Shown: positions 7,186 to 13,324, counted from the first letter of the stretch. The stretch is 13,324 bases of DNA from Clostridia bacterium (GCA_017453605.1 JAFTEP010000270.1:1-13324); one strand, 5' to 3'. The notes: generated by a model from the sequence alone, not told the origin. Numbers and translations are program-made.

Positions 7186-7884
7186 TCAGGAAACTATCTG
7201 TTCTTTGAGCTTAGATATTATCTTTTTTTCAAGGCGAGATATGTATGACTGTGAAATGTTCAGCATCTTGGCTACCTGTTTCTGGGTCTTCTCCCGATGG
7301 CCTCCGAGCCCGAACCTCAAAACGATTATCGTTCTTTCCCTCTCTGAAAGGCTTTGAAGTGCACGGGCGATCATCTTCTTTTCCTCCTGCTTTTCGAGGT
7401 TGGAGTTTATTTCATCAGCATCGGACTCGAGAACGTCGGCGAGCACGAGTTCGTTTCCGTCCTGATCCGTGTTCAGAGGCTCGTCAATGGAGATCTCGCC
7501 TCGAATCTGTGTGTTTTTCCTTATGAACATCAGTATTTCGTTCTCTATGCACCTCGAAGCGTAGGTCGCGAGCTTTATGTTCTTTTCCGGGATGAAACTG
7601 CTGACCGCCTTCACAAGCCCTATCGTTCCGATCGAAACGAGATCCTCGATCGGTACGGCGGTGTTCTCAAATTTCTTGGCTATGTAGACGACCAAACGCA
7701 AATTGTGTTCGATAAGAGTGTTTCTTGCCTTTTTTCTCGTTTCGGGATCCGCGCCGAGCGATTCGATGCACTCAGTCTCCTCCGCCGCACAGAGAGGGGG
7801 AGGAAGTTCCGTCGGCGAATTGACGTAACCGCATACTTTTTCAAATCCCAGAAGTTCAAGCAGGGTTTTCAGAAGTCTGTTCAT
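7186..7884 (-). CDS. sigE: RNA polymerase sporulation sigma factor SigE (pro-form)
   Basis: This is the mother-cell sigma factor of early sporulation, 232 aa. After a hydrophobic/basic N-terminal pro-region (MNRLLKTLLELLGFEKV) comes the family mark ELPPPL (26-31). Region 2 (~55-130) contains LIEHNLRLVVYIAKKFENT and IEDLVSIGTIGLVKA, then KLATYASRCIENEILM. The linker has SIDEPLNTDQDGNEL. Region 4 (~175-225) has LSERERTIIVLRFGL and a helix-turn-helix around QKQVAKMLNISQSYISRLE. These blocks are specific for SigE rather than SigK, SigF or SigG. The ATG is preceded by GGGAAAGGA. The gene follows spoIIGA by 23 bases. By family knowledge the pro-sequence tethers the protein to the membrane until SpoIIGA cleaves it. 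The pro-region is about 8 residues shorter before PPPL than I recall for Bacillus subtilis. Confidence 0.97.
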   Translation of the reverse strand: MNRLLKTLLELLGFEKVCGYVNSPTELPPPLCAAEETECIESLGADPETRKKARNTLIEHNLRLVVYIAKKFENTAVPIEDLVSIGTIGLVKAVSSFIPEKNIKLATYASRCIENEILMFIRKNTQIRGEISIDEPLNTDQDGNELVLADVLESDADEINSNLEKQEEKKMIARALQSLSERERTIIVLRFGLGGHREKTQKQVAKMLNISQSYISRLEKKIISKLKEQIVS

Positions 7885-7907
7885 TGTTGGTTCCTTTCCC
7901 GGATCTT

Positions 7908-8726
7908 TTAAAGCAAATTTGCCGGCACGAGGCAGCCGCAGCCTCCGAAAAGCTCGGTGTCCGCGTCTACAGCGACTATTATTTCATCAAGGGTTCTTTT
8001 TCGTTTTCTTCCTGCTCCGCTTATCACGATGCTCTGAGGAATAAAACCGTATATTATCTTTTTCCCTCCTACGGAAGAAACGGGAACAGCGAAAAGGTTG
8101 TTAGAAGCAACTATGCTTCCTCCGAAATATTCGTCCGGGATAAATCCTTTTGCCTCGCCGTATCCGACAATTATTACCGGCCAGCCGCTGATCGGCTCTT
8201 TGAGAAGATTTCCGCTGTCGCACAGTCCGAGCATCCTTTTTGATTTGCCGAAAGCTTCTATCCTCACCGTCGCGCAAACCGTTTCAAGCCGACTTTTCGT
8301 CAGCTCTCCGCAGAATCTGAAAACTGTCACAAGCAAAGTCACGGCAACTATAAGTACGGAGAGAGTGATCTTTGTATTTGCCCCGAATCCGGCGGCAAGA
8401 TTTAAAAGCCCTTCCGCGAGTCCGCCGCAAGCGAAGCCGCAAACAAGCGTCACTGTAAGCAGAACAGAAAACCTTTTCGGGCTCAGTCTTCCGAACGCCG
8501 CAAAACACATAAATGCGCCCGTAAACACCCATAAGAATATCGTCAGCACAGGTGGGATCGAAAAAGCGGACACTATGACGGCGAATCCGGACCCAATAAG
8601 CGAAGCGAGTATGAGACGCAGTTTTTTCGGCGCGATCCCGGCAAGTCCCGACGCCGTGTATAGACACGCCCAGTTCATCAGTGAGTTCACGATAACGTAG
8701 CTGTCTACAAAGATCTCGCGTTTCAC
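7908..8726 (-). CDS. spoIIGA: Sigma-E processing aspartic protease SpoIIGA
   Basis: This is the membrane-embedded protease that removes the pro-sequence of SigE after a forespore signal. At 272 aa it is near the usual length. The N-terminal half (about 1-140) holds five or so hydrophobic helices starting with FVDSYVIVNSLMNW. The C-terminal protease domain carries LCDSGNLLKEPISGWPVI, with Asp170 in DSGN as the expected catalytic residue, and ends GCGCLVPANLL. I chose the GTG at 8726 because GGGAGGAA lies 7 bases upstream; two tandem ATGs at 8733 and 8730 are too close to that site and are in another frame with no matching protein. It forms an operon with sigE. The overall divergence is high, as usual for this family, but the DSGN motif plus the position in front of sigE make the call firm. 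Confidence 0.94.
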   Translation of the reverse strand: MKREIFVDSYVIVNSLMNWACLYTASGLAGIAPKKLRLILASLIGSGFAVIVSAFSIPPVLTIFLWVFTGAFMCFAAFGRLSPKRFSVLLTVTLVCGFACGGLAEGLLNLAAGFGANTKITLSVLIVAVTLLVTVFRFCGELTKSRLETVCATVRIEAFGKSKRMLGLCDSGNLLKEPISGWPVIIVGYGEAKGFIPDEYFGGSIVASNNLFAVPVSSVGGKKIIYGFIPQSIVISGAGRKRKRTLDEIIVAVDADTELFGGCGCLVPANLL

Positions 8727-8758
8727 GCATCATTCCTCCCGAAGTTTGCTCCTGAACT

Positions 8759-8792
8759 ATTCTATCAGGCTCCGGCTAAAAAAAATGTCGGA
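8759..8792 (-). promoter_or_regulatory. Candidate spoIIGA-sigE promoter with a Spo0A-box-like site
   Basis: On the minus strand a -10-like TAGAAT (8759-8764) lies 32 bases before the GTG. A Spo0A-box-like TCCGACA (8786-8792; 6 of 7 to TTCGACA) lies 21 bases upstream of the -10, and its CCGACA overlaps where a widely spaced -35 would fall. At the usual 17-base spacing there is only ATTTTT. In B. subtilis the spoIIG promoter is Spo0A-activated with an over-long spacer and 0A boxes at the -35. The resemblance is suggestive only, because the site also overlaps the ispF terminator. Confidence 0.4.
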
Positions 8793-8826
8793 TCCGGAGA
8801 GCTTTTTTGAAAAACTCTCCGGATCC
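8778..8826 (-). terminator. Strong intrinsic terminator after ispF
   Basis: A perfect 12-base inverted repeat (GGATCCGGAGAG at 8790-8801 and its complement at 8815-8826) encloses an A/T loop. On the minus strand it is followed after four bases by eight T (8778-8785). It lies 20 bases after the ispF stop codon and separates the isoprenoid genes from spoIIGA. Confidence 0.93.
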
Positions 8827-8845
8827 TGAAAATTATTAAAAACTA

Positions 8846-9325
8846 TCATACGGTCCTTACAAGACAGACGGCCTGCGCGGCGATCCCTTCTTTTCTTCCC
8901 GTAAAACCGAGACCTTCTTCTGTCGTCGCCTTGATCCCGACGTCGGCGGCAGGGATGCCGAGCGCGAGCGCGACGTTCTCCTTCATCAGCGGGATGTAGT
9001 CCTTCAGCCGCGGAGCCTGACAGATGACTGTGGAATCGACGTTTTCTATCTCATAACCGCTTTCGCGCACGATCTTTGCGGTGATCCTCAGAAGCTCGGT
9101 CCCCGAAATCCCCTCATATCTCGGATCCGTGTCAGGGAAATAATAGCCGATATCCCTCAAACCACAGGCGCCAAGCAGCGCGTCCATGATGGCGTGGGAC
9201 AAAACGTCGGCGTCAGAATGGCCGAGAAGTCCGTAAGCGTAATCTATTTTGACACACCCAAGGTACAGATCTCTGCCCTCGGCGAATCTGTGAACGTCGT
9301 ATCCCTGACCGACCCGGATCTTCAT
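8846..9325 (-). CDS. ispF: 2-C-methyl-D-erythritol 2,4-cyclodiphosphate synthase
   Basis: IspF cyclises CDP-methylerythritol 2-phosphate to the cyclodiphosphate with release of CMP, the fifth step of the MEP isoprenoid pathway. At 159 aa it is the standard length. The metal ligands are Asp10 and His12 (GQGYDVHRF) and His44 (SDADVLSH). Other family blocks are DIGYYFPDTDPRY and KATTEEGLGFTGR, the latter being the CDP-binding/signature region. The ATG overlaps the ispD stop by ATGA, with GGAGG (9333-9337) 7 bases upstream inside ispD, so the two are translationally coupled. A strong terminator follows. Nothing is truncated. Confidence 0.97.
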   Translation of the reverse strand: MKIRVGQGYDVHRFAEGRDLYLGCVKIDYAYGLLGHSDADVLSHAIMDALLGACGLRDIGYYFPDTDPRYEGISGTELLRITAKIVRESGYEIENVDSTVICQAPRLKDYIPLMKENVALALGIPAADVGIKATTEEGLGFTGRKEGIAAQAVCLVRTV

Positions 9326-10116
9326 ATTGTTTCCTCCGTTATAGTTGAGTTATCGATATTTTCTTCTTTTCTTTTTACGAGCAGCGCTTCAATGAGTCCG
9401 ACGTCTTCGGGGGAGGTAAGCTTGAAGCTTTTGTTTCCCGTGTTTACGGCCTTTACGGAAAATCCCGCGTGAGTCACTATGGAATTGTCGTCTGTGACTT
9501 CAAGCGAGTCTCTTCTTGCGACGGCGAGCGCCGCCTTGTATACGTCGCAAAGGAAGACCTGAGGAGTCTGCACAGCCCAGACGCCATCTCTGTCGGCGTC
9601 GGACGCCAAAAACAAATTGCCGTCGACCTTCTTCATGCTGTCAGCCACGGGATACGCGGCGGTAGCCGCGCCGTATCTGAAAGCCTCTTCGAAAAGAAGT
9701 TTCGCGTCACTGCTTGTCACGAGAGGTCTCGCGGCATCGTGGATAGCGACGCAGCCGCACTTTTTGTCGAGAGCGAAGAATGCGTTTTCAACTGATTCCT
9801 GTCTTGTTTTTCCTCCCGCGACTACTTTGACAGGTTTGGAAGCGTAAAATTCGCCGACGGTCTCTTTCATCTTTTCGACTTCGTCCGCTCTCGCGGTAAC
9901 GACGATCTCTTTGACGTAATCGCAGTTGCCGAAAGCCTCGAGAGAATAAAGCACGGTTTTCTTTCCGTTCAGTTCAATGAACTGCTTTGAGACTCCGCCC
10001 ATCCTCGTTCCGCTTCCCGCGGCTGTGATTATAGCTGAGCAGAAAGGAATAGAGTTTTTATCAAAGAGTTTTTTCAGTCCGATTGCGGCCTTTGCGGCGG
10101 CGACGCGAAGATCCAT
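9322..10116 (-). CDS. ispD: 2-C-methyl-D-erythritol 4-phosphate cytidylyltransferase
   Basis: IspD joins CTP and methylerythritol 4-phosphate to give CDP-methylerythritol, the third MEP-pathway step. The nucleotide-binding N-terminus SAIITAAGSGTRMGG has the expected Arg38 and Lys44 (VSKQF). HDAARPLVT, PVADSMKKVD, VWAVQTPQVF and EVTDDNSIV follow in the normal order. The protein has 264 aa, about 25-30 longer than typical, because ~26 residues (MDLRVAAAKAAIGLKKLFDK...) precede the catalytic domain. No closer start codon with a ribosome site is visible, and similar short extensions occur in other Clostridia, so I keep the ATG at 10116, although its AAAGG is 14 bases away. It heads the ispD-ispF operon. 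The extension is amphipathic and basic and of unknown purpose. Confidence 0.96.
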   Translation of the reverse strand: MDLRVAAAKAAIGLKKLFDKNSIPFCSAIITAAGSGTRMGGVSKQFIELNGKKTVLYSLEAFGNCDYVKEIVVTARADEVEKMKETVGEFYASKPVKVVAGGKTRQESVENAFFALDKKCGCVAIHDAARPLVTSSDAKLLFEEAFRYGAATAAYPVADSMKKVDGNLFLASDADRDGVWAVQTPQVFLCDVYKAALAVARRDSLEVTDDNSIVTHAGFSVKAVNTGNKSFKLTSPEDVGLIEALLVKRKEENIDNSTITEETI

Positions 10117-10156
10117 TATCTTTTTATCGACCTTTCTTCGGAGTTGTTGTGAGTCA

Positions 10157-10177
10157 AATCATTTACTGTGAATGATT
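10157..10177. promoter_or_regulatory. Operator-like 21-base palindrome on the ispD promoter
   Basis: AATCATT (10157-10163) and AATGATT (10171-10177) are exact inverted repeats, and the inner bases also pair, so 9 of 10 base pairs match around a central T at 10167. It overlaps the ispD -10 hexamer by three bases and covers the expected start site, the usual place for a repressor. I do not recognise the regulator family. Confidence 0.5.
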
Positions 10178-10203
10178 CTATCACTTTTATAAAGATTTTT
10201 CAA
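10175..10203 (-). promoter_or_regulatory. Promoter for ispD-ispF
   Basis: On the minus strand TTGAAA (10198-10203) and TAGAAT (10175-10180) are 17 bases apart, 10/12 to consensus. The start would be near 10168, giving a ~50-base leader to the ispD ATG. It is divergent from, and ~60 bases away from, the promoter at 10262-10290. Confidence 0.75.
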
Positions 10204-10261
10204 CAAAAAAACGTCAAAAACATCTGTAAAAGAACGCGCACAGAAAATTAACAAAATCGAA

Positions 10262-10290
10262 TTGACTTTTTAAGTGCAAAATGATAGTAT
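10262..10290 (+). promoter_or_regulatory. Promoter for the lipoprotein gene
   Basis: TTGACT (10262-10267) and TAGTAT (10285-10290) are separated by 17 bases, 10/12 to consensus. The ~85-base leader carries two small A/T-rich inverted repeats just before the ribosome site: CTTTAA/TTAAAG (10335-10350) and TATTGA/TCAATA (10353-10368). GGAGG follows at 10374-10378. I see no known riboswitch. Confidence 0.75.
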
Positions 10291-10382
10291 ATCTTCCGTA
10301 TAAGTTCAAATAATTATGATCGGCTATTTCGCGCCTTTAAGATTTTAAAGAATATTGATCCGTCAATAATCCCGGAGGAATA

Positions 10383-12527
10383 ATGTCAAAGATAAAATTG
10401 CCAAAATCAAAATTCTGCAGGTTCGCGCCGGCGATCCTTGTTCTGGCGATGCTTCTCCCGACGTTTCTTGTCGCGTGCACCGGCATAAATGACCAGGGCA
10501 AAACAAACAATACTCCGTCGGTGACCGTCGCTCCGGCGACTTCTTCTGTTCCCGCTTCTTCCGAATTCGTTCTTCCCACCGCACCTCAGACCACAAAAAG
10601 CGCGGCGGACGAACTCTTCGACGCTCTGCCCGCCGCTGATTACGGCGGAGAGCAGTTCAGGATCGCGGCTTACCATTCCAAAAACATCTTCCCGTCGTCG
10701 GCGGGCGATATCATCGACGACCTCGTTCTCGAAAGGAATCAGAAGATCGAGGACAGGTTCAACGTCAGACTGACACAGGTCTCCGTTCCCGTAAACGACT
10801 TTTTCAACACTCTCAAAACCGACTACTTTTCCGGTCTGCCCGGATGCGATCTGATCGTCGCGCCGGCGGATATGCTCGACTACTTCGTGACTTTCAATAT
10901 GTATTCCAACGTGAACACGCTCGGGATCGACTTTTCCAAGCCCTGCTACAACATGAGCGCGATGGACGCGATGTCGACGGGGATCATCACCTACGCAGTC
11001 GCCGGTTCTCTGACGGATTCGCCCGAGAATTCCTACTGCGTCTTTACAAACAGAGCTCTGTTGAGCACGATCGGAGGAGAGGATCTGACGCAGATGGTCC
11101 TTGATGGAAAGTGGACCTGGTCCGAGCTCAACGCCCTCGCTGCCACCGCTTCAAAATCTAAACTTACGGGTCTTTGCAGCTCCGTCAGCGACAACACGTT
11201 CATCAACCTCGTCTGGGCTTCGACCGGCGTTCACTTCTTCACGAACGAACCGCCGCTGAATCCGCAGATCGCTCTCGAGACCAACGTCGCCACGAATATA
11301 ACAAGACTTATCACAAACACGATGAAGTCGAGCGCGTATTACGACAACTCCTCAAGACAGTCCAAAAGCTCCCTCGATCTTTTCAAAGAGGGAAAATCGC
11401 TGTTTTATATCTCGCGCATTTCACAGTTCACGTCCTTAAGATCTTCCGGCTTGTCGGTCGCCGTCCTTCCGCTGCCCAAATTCAACGAGGAACAGAGCGA
11501 TTACAGCTCCTATATCGACGACACGTTCCAGGTGACCTACGTCCCGGTCAACTGTCCCGACAGGAACAGAGCCGGAGCCATTCTCGACGCTCTCAGCACC
11601 TCGTCTCTCAACATGGTGAACAACGCGTATCTGAGCCTATATATGCACATGTATCTCTCTTCAAACGATGAAGCCCTTATCGTCAACAAGGTCTTCGAAA
11701 GCCAATATTACGATATAGGCTTCGTGCTCGGTCCCGTTTACAACCAGTTCGCTTCCGCCAGCTACGACGTGATCTACAGAGCGATCACGGCGGGCGCGAG
11801 CATATCGACGATGATCCGTCAGAACAAGACCCAGTTCTACAGATTCCTCACAAACAAGATCTTCGATTACCCCAAGACTCCCGAGTCGACCGCTCCGAGC
11901 AGTTCGGCGCCAGCGTCGACCCTGAGTCCTACATCCGCTCCCGCGACTACCGCACCGCGCTCGACCGCGAACATACCTTCCACCGCATCCCGCACAACTG
12001 CGCCTTCGACCACAGCGCCGAGAACGACAAGAGCTCCGGCAACCGCTCCGGGAACTACCGCGCCGAGAACGAGCGCACCGGCGTCTGCAGCGCCCGGGAC
12101 CGCGGCTCCCTCCGCAACTGCGCCGGGAACAACGGCTTCAAAGACGTCTTCTCCTGCTGCATCCTCTCCGGCTTCCACCGTGCCCGCAACTTCCGCTCCC
12201 GCGTCTACCGCGCCCGCCACGTCGGCGACCCCGGGCTCTACGGCTACCGACACATCCGCTCCCGCATCTACCGCTCCGTCTTCGAGCGAACCGGCGAGCG
12301 TGCCTCCCGAGACAGTGCCTGCATCCACCGCTCCCTCGACTGACGCGCCGGAAACCTCGTCTTCCGCCGCTCCGACCGAGCCCTCGGCTTCAGCTTCCGC
12401 AACAGTTGCTCCGCCGAGCTCGTCTCAGGCTCCCGAAACATCCGCGCCCGAGCAGATTCAGGCTCCCGCCTCGTCAGCTCAGCCTGAGCCTTCGGAGCCT
12501 CCCGCTCAGACTGTTCCGTCCGAATAA
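10383..12527 (+). CDS. Solute-binding-protein-like lipoprotein with long Pro/Ala/Ser/Thr-rich C-terminal tail
   Basis: This is a predicted surface lipoprotein of 714 aa. The signal peptide has basic residues (MSKIKLPKSKFCR) and a hydrophobic core; it ends in the lipobox LVAC, so Cys32 would be lipidated and become the mature N-terminus. A Thr/Ser/Pro/Ala linker (~33-65) leads to a folded region (~70-495). Its opening LPAADYGGEQFRIAAYHS, the block LVLERNQKIEDRFNVRL and DGKWTWSELNALAATA resemble clostridial family 1-type extracellular solute-binding proteins, often sugar binders. Residues ~497-714 are almost only Pro, Ala, Ser, Thr and some Glu, with no folded domain, LPxTG motif or C-terminal helix. 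GGAGG lies 4 bases before the ATG. No permease gene is adjacent, so the transport role is inferred and the ligand unknown. It could instead be a sensor or cell-wall protein. Confidence 0.85.
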   Translation: MSKIKLPKSKFCRFAPAILVLAMLLPTFLVACTGINDQGKTNNTPSVTVAPATSSVPASSEFVLPTAPQTTKSAADELFDALPAADYGGEQFRIAAYHSKNIFPSSAGDIIDDLVLERNQKIEDRFNVRLTQVSVPVNDFFNTLKTDYFSGLPGCDLIVAPADMLDYFVTFNMYSNVNTLGIDFSKPCYNMSAMDAMSTGIITYAVAGSLTDSPENSYCVFTNRALLSTIGGEDLTQMVLDGKWTWSELNALAATASKSKLTGLCSSVSDNTFINLVWASTGVHFFTNEPPLNPQIALETNVATNITRLITNTMKSSAYYDNSSRQSKSSLDLFKEGKSLFYISRISQFTSLRSSGLSVAVLPLPKFNEEQSDYSSYIDDTFQVTYVPVNCPDRNRAGAILDALSTSSLNMVNNAYLSLYMHMYLSSNDEALIVNKVFESQYYDIGFVLGPVYNQFASASYDVIYRAITAGASISTMIRQNKTQFYRFLTNKIFDYPKTPESTAPSSSAPASTLSPTSAPATTAPRSTANIPSTASRTTAPSTTAPRTTRAPATAPGTTAPRTSAPASAAPGTAAPSATAPGTTASKTSSPAASSPASTVPATSAPASTAPATSATPGSTATDTSAPASTAPSSSEPASVPPETVPASTAPSTDAPETSSSAAPTEPSASASATVAPPSSSQAPETSAPEQIQAPASSAQPEPSEPPAQTVPSE
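11868..12524 (+). repeat. Degenerate repeats encoding the Pro/Ala/Ser/Thr tail
   Basis: This stretch codes for irregular short units such as TAPSTTAPRTT, TSAPASTAPAT and GTTAPRTSAPASAAPG. The units vary in both sequence and spacing, so they are not an exact tandem array. At the DNA level it is rich in CCG, GCG, TCC and ACC codon patterns, which leaves long open frames on the opposite strand. It stays in frame with the lipoprotein to the stop codon at 12525. Confidence 0.8.
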
Positions 12528-12575
12528 ACAAACAATATACAGAACTCTTTTCAATTTTCACGGAGGATCAAACTA

Positions 12576-12680
12576 ATGGGATCTAAAAAATCTAAAATGT
12601 TTATAAGGGTCATGGCCGCCTTCCTCGCTCTGCTCATGGTCGCTTCGGCTATATACGCCATAGTCGCAAATCTGTTTTAG
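12576..12680 (+). CDS. 34-residue single-pass membrane microprotein
   Basis: This short gene starts MGSKKSKMFIRVMAAFLAL and ends in AIVANLF. It has a basic N-terminus (Lys4, Lys5, Lys7, Arg11) and one hydrophobic helix (~9-33), so it should insert with the basic end inside the cell. The start is well supported: GGAGG at 12562-12566 is 9 bases before the ATG. Its stop TAG is followed at once by GGGAG, the ribosome site of nadE, with only 10 bases between the two genes. It resembles in size and layout the small DUF4044-type proteins of Bacillota, but I cannot confirm that. The function is unknown. The spacing suggests co-transcription with nadE and perhaps the lipoprotein. Confidence 0.75.
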   Translation: MGSKKSKMFIRVMAAFLALLMVASAIYAIVANLF

Positions 12681-12690
12681 GGAGACGTTT

Positions 12691-13324
12691 ATGAAAAAGT
12701 ATTCTTTCGATCCCGCTGACGCCGTCGAAAAATGCGTCGAATGGATCAGAGATTTTTTTGAAAAGAACGGCCCGGGCTGCTGCGCCGTGCTCGGTATATC
12801 AGGAGGCAAAGACAGTTCCGTGACCGCCGCCGTCTGCGTAAGGGCACTCGGGAAAGACAGAGTTATAGGAGTGCTGATGCCCCAGGGCGAACAGCACGAT
12901 ATCTCGTATTCACATTTGCTCTGCGACTTTTTGGGCATAAAAAACTACACCGTCAACATCGGCGCAGCCGTTGACGGTGTTTTGAACGCGATCCCGGATG
13001 AAGTCGGGATCACAAAGCAGGCGAGGACCAATCTTCCCGCGAGGATCAGGATGTCGACCGTCTACGCCGTTAGTCAAAGTCTCAACGGAAGAGTCGCGAA
13101 CACCTGCAATCTTTCCGAGGACTGGGTCGGCTACTCCACAAGATACGGCGATTCAGTGGGCGACTTCAGCCCTCTGAGTTCATTTACCGTTGCGGAAGTA
13201 AAAGCCATGGGCAGATATCTGGGACTTCCGGAGGCTCTCGTTGAAAAGCCGCCGATCGACGGTCTGAGCGGAAAGACGGACGAGGACAATCTCGGGTTTA
13301 CCTACGCCGTTCTCGACAGATATA
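12691..13324 (+). CDS. nadE: Ammonia-dependent NAD+ synthetase (partial, 3' end outside window)
   Basis: NadE makes NAD+ from nicotinate adenine dinucleotide, ATP and ammonia, the last step of NAD synthesis. 211 codons are visible and the gene runs off the right edge. The ATP-pyrophosphatase P-loop SGGKDSS is at 37-43, preceded by AVLGI. Later family blocks are TNLPARIRMSTVYAVSQ, NTCNLSEDWVGYSTRYGDS, PLSSFTVAEVKAMGRYLGLP and the substrate loop KPPIDGLSGKTDEDNLGFTY. The protein starts directly with the synthetase domain, with no N-terminal glutaminase (nitrilase-like) domain, so it should use free ammonia. The ATG has GGGAG six bases upstream. It is the third gene of the plus-strand cluster; no promoter or terminator is visible between it and the microprotein. 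Confidence 0.94.
   Translation, partial: MKKYSFDPADAVEKCVEWIRDFFEKNGPGCCAVLGISGGKDSSVTAAVCVRALGKDRVIGVLMPQGEQHDISYSHLLCDFLGIKNYTVNIGAAVDGVLNAIPDEVGITKQARTNLPARIRMSTVYAVSQSLNGRVANTCNLSEDWVGYSTRYGDSVGDFSPLSSFTVAEVKAMGRYLGLPEALVEKPPIDGLSGKTDEDNLGFTYAVLDRY

Noticed and set aside
8284..8733. 149-residue minus-strand frame starting at tandem ATGs right after a GGGAGGA site
   Set aside because: The ATGs are too close to the ribosome site, the translation has no family features, and SpoIIGA with its DSGN motif occupies the same DNA in another frame from the GTG at 8726.
10291..10382. Riboswitch in the lipoprotein leader
   Set aside because: The leader is only ~85 bases, A/T-rich, and shows no conserved riboswitch core or terminator that I recognise.
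11867..12328. 153-residue open frame on the minus strand, rich in Ala, Gly and Val
   Set aside because: It is the exact antisense of the repetitive Pro/Ala/Ser/Thr tail, has a monotonous composition caused by that repeat, and no ribosome site or known motif.
11868..12524. CRISPR-like or exact tandem array
   Set aside because: The units vary in length and sequence, stay in one reading frame, and there are no constant repeats separated by unique spacers.
12573..12938. 121-residue minus-strand frame across the microprotein and nadE start
   Set aside because: It is antisense to the NadE P-loop region and to a microprotein with a good ribosome site; no independent support.

Overview
The window looks like chromosomal DNA of an endospore-forming, Gram-positive Clostridia-type bacterium of mixed G+C, probably uncultured. 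The evidence is a spoIIGA-sigE pair (forespore-to-mother-cell signalling of Bacillota), Shine-Dalgarno sites of the GGAGG type before almost every gene, a lipobox lipoprotein, DUF1700/DUF4097 and YqeG proteins, and MEP-pathway isoprenoid genes. I see no phage gene, transposase, CRISPR array, tRNA or rRNA. I cannot name a genus from sequence alone.

Layout. Positions 1 to about 10,120 are all on the minus strand and read right to left: ispD-ispF (4-base overlap), a strong terminator, spoIIGA-sigE, yqeG with its own promoter, an operon of an iron-type alcohol dehydrogenase followed by a DUF1700-like membrane protein and a DUF4097 protein, a small DUF378 membrane protein with a clear terminator, and an operon of two ABC exporter half-transporters driven by a perfect-consensus promoter (the second gene runs off the left edge). 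A divergent intergenic region at 10,117-10,382 carries back-to-back promoters. To its right, on the plus strand, are a solute-binding-protein-like lipoprotein with a long Pro/Ala/Ser/Thr-rich tail, an unlisted 34-residue single-pass membrane microprotein, and nadE (cut at the right edge).

How the genes work together. The two ABC genes overlap by 8 bases, and the first has the hallmark substitutions of the degenerate ATPase site of heterodimeric exporters, so they should form one heterodimer. SpoIIGA is the membrane protease that activates pro-SigE encoded directly behind it. IspD and IspF catalyse steps 3 and 5 of the MEP pathway. The lipoprotein, microprotein and nadE are closely spaced on one strand, but no functional link between them is evident.

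Most of the window is conserved core biology. The parts least explained by known families are the tailed lipoprotein with its microprotein neighbour, a near-perfect 21-base palindrome sitting on the ispD promoter, and a possible Spo0A site on an unusually spaced spoIIGA promoter. I found nothing I would defend as a wholly new system.
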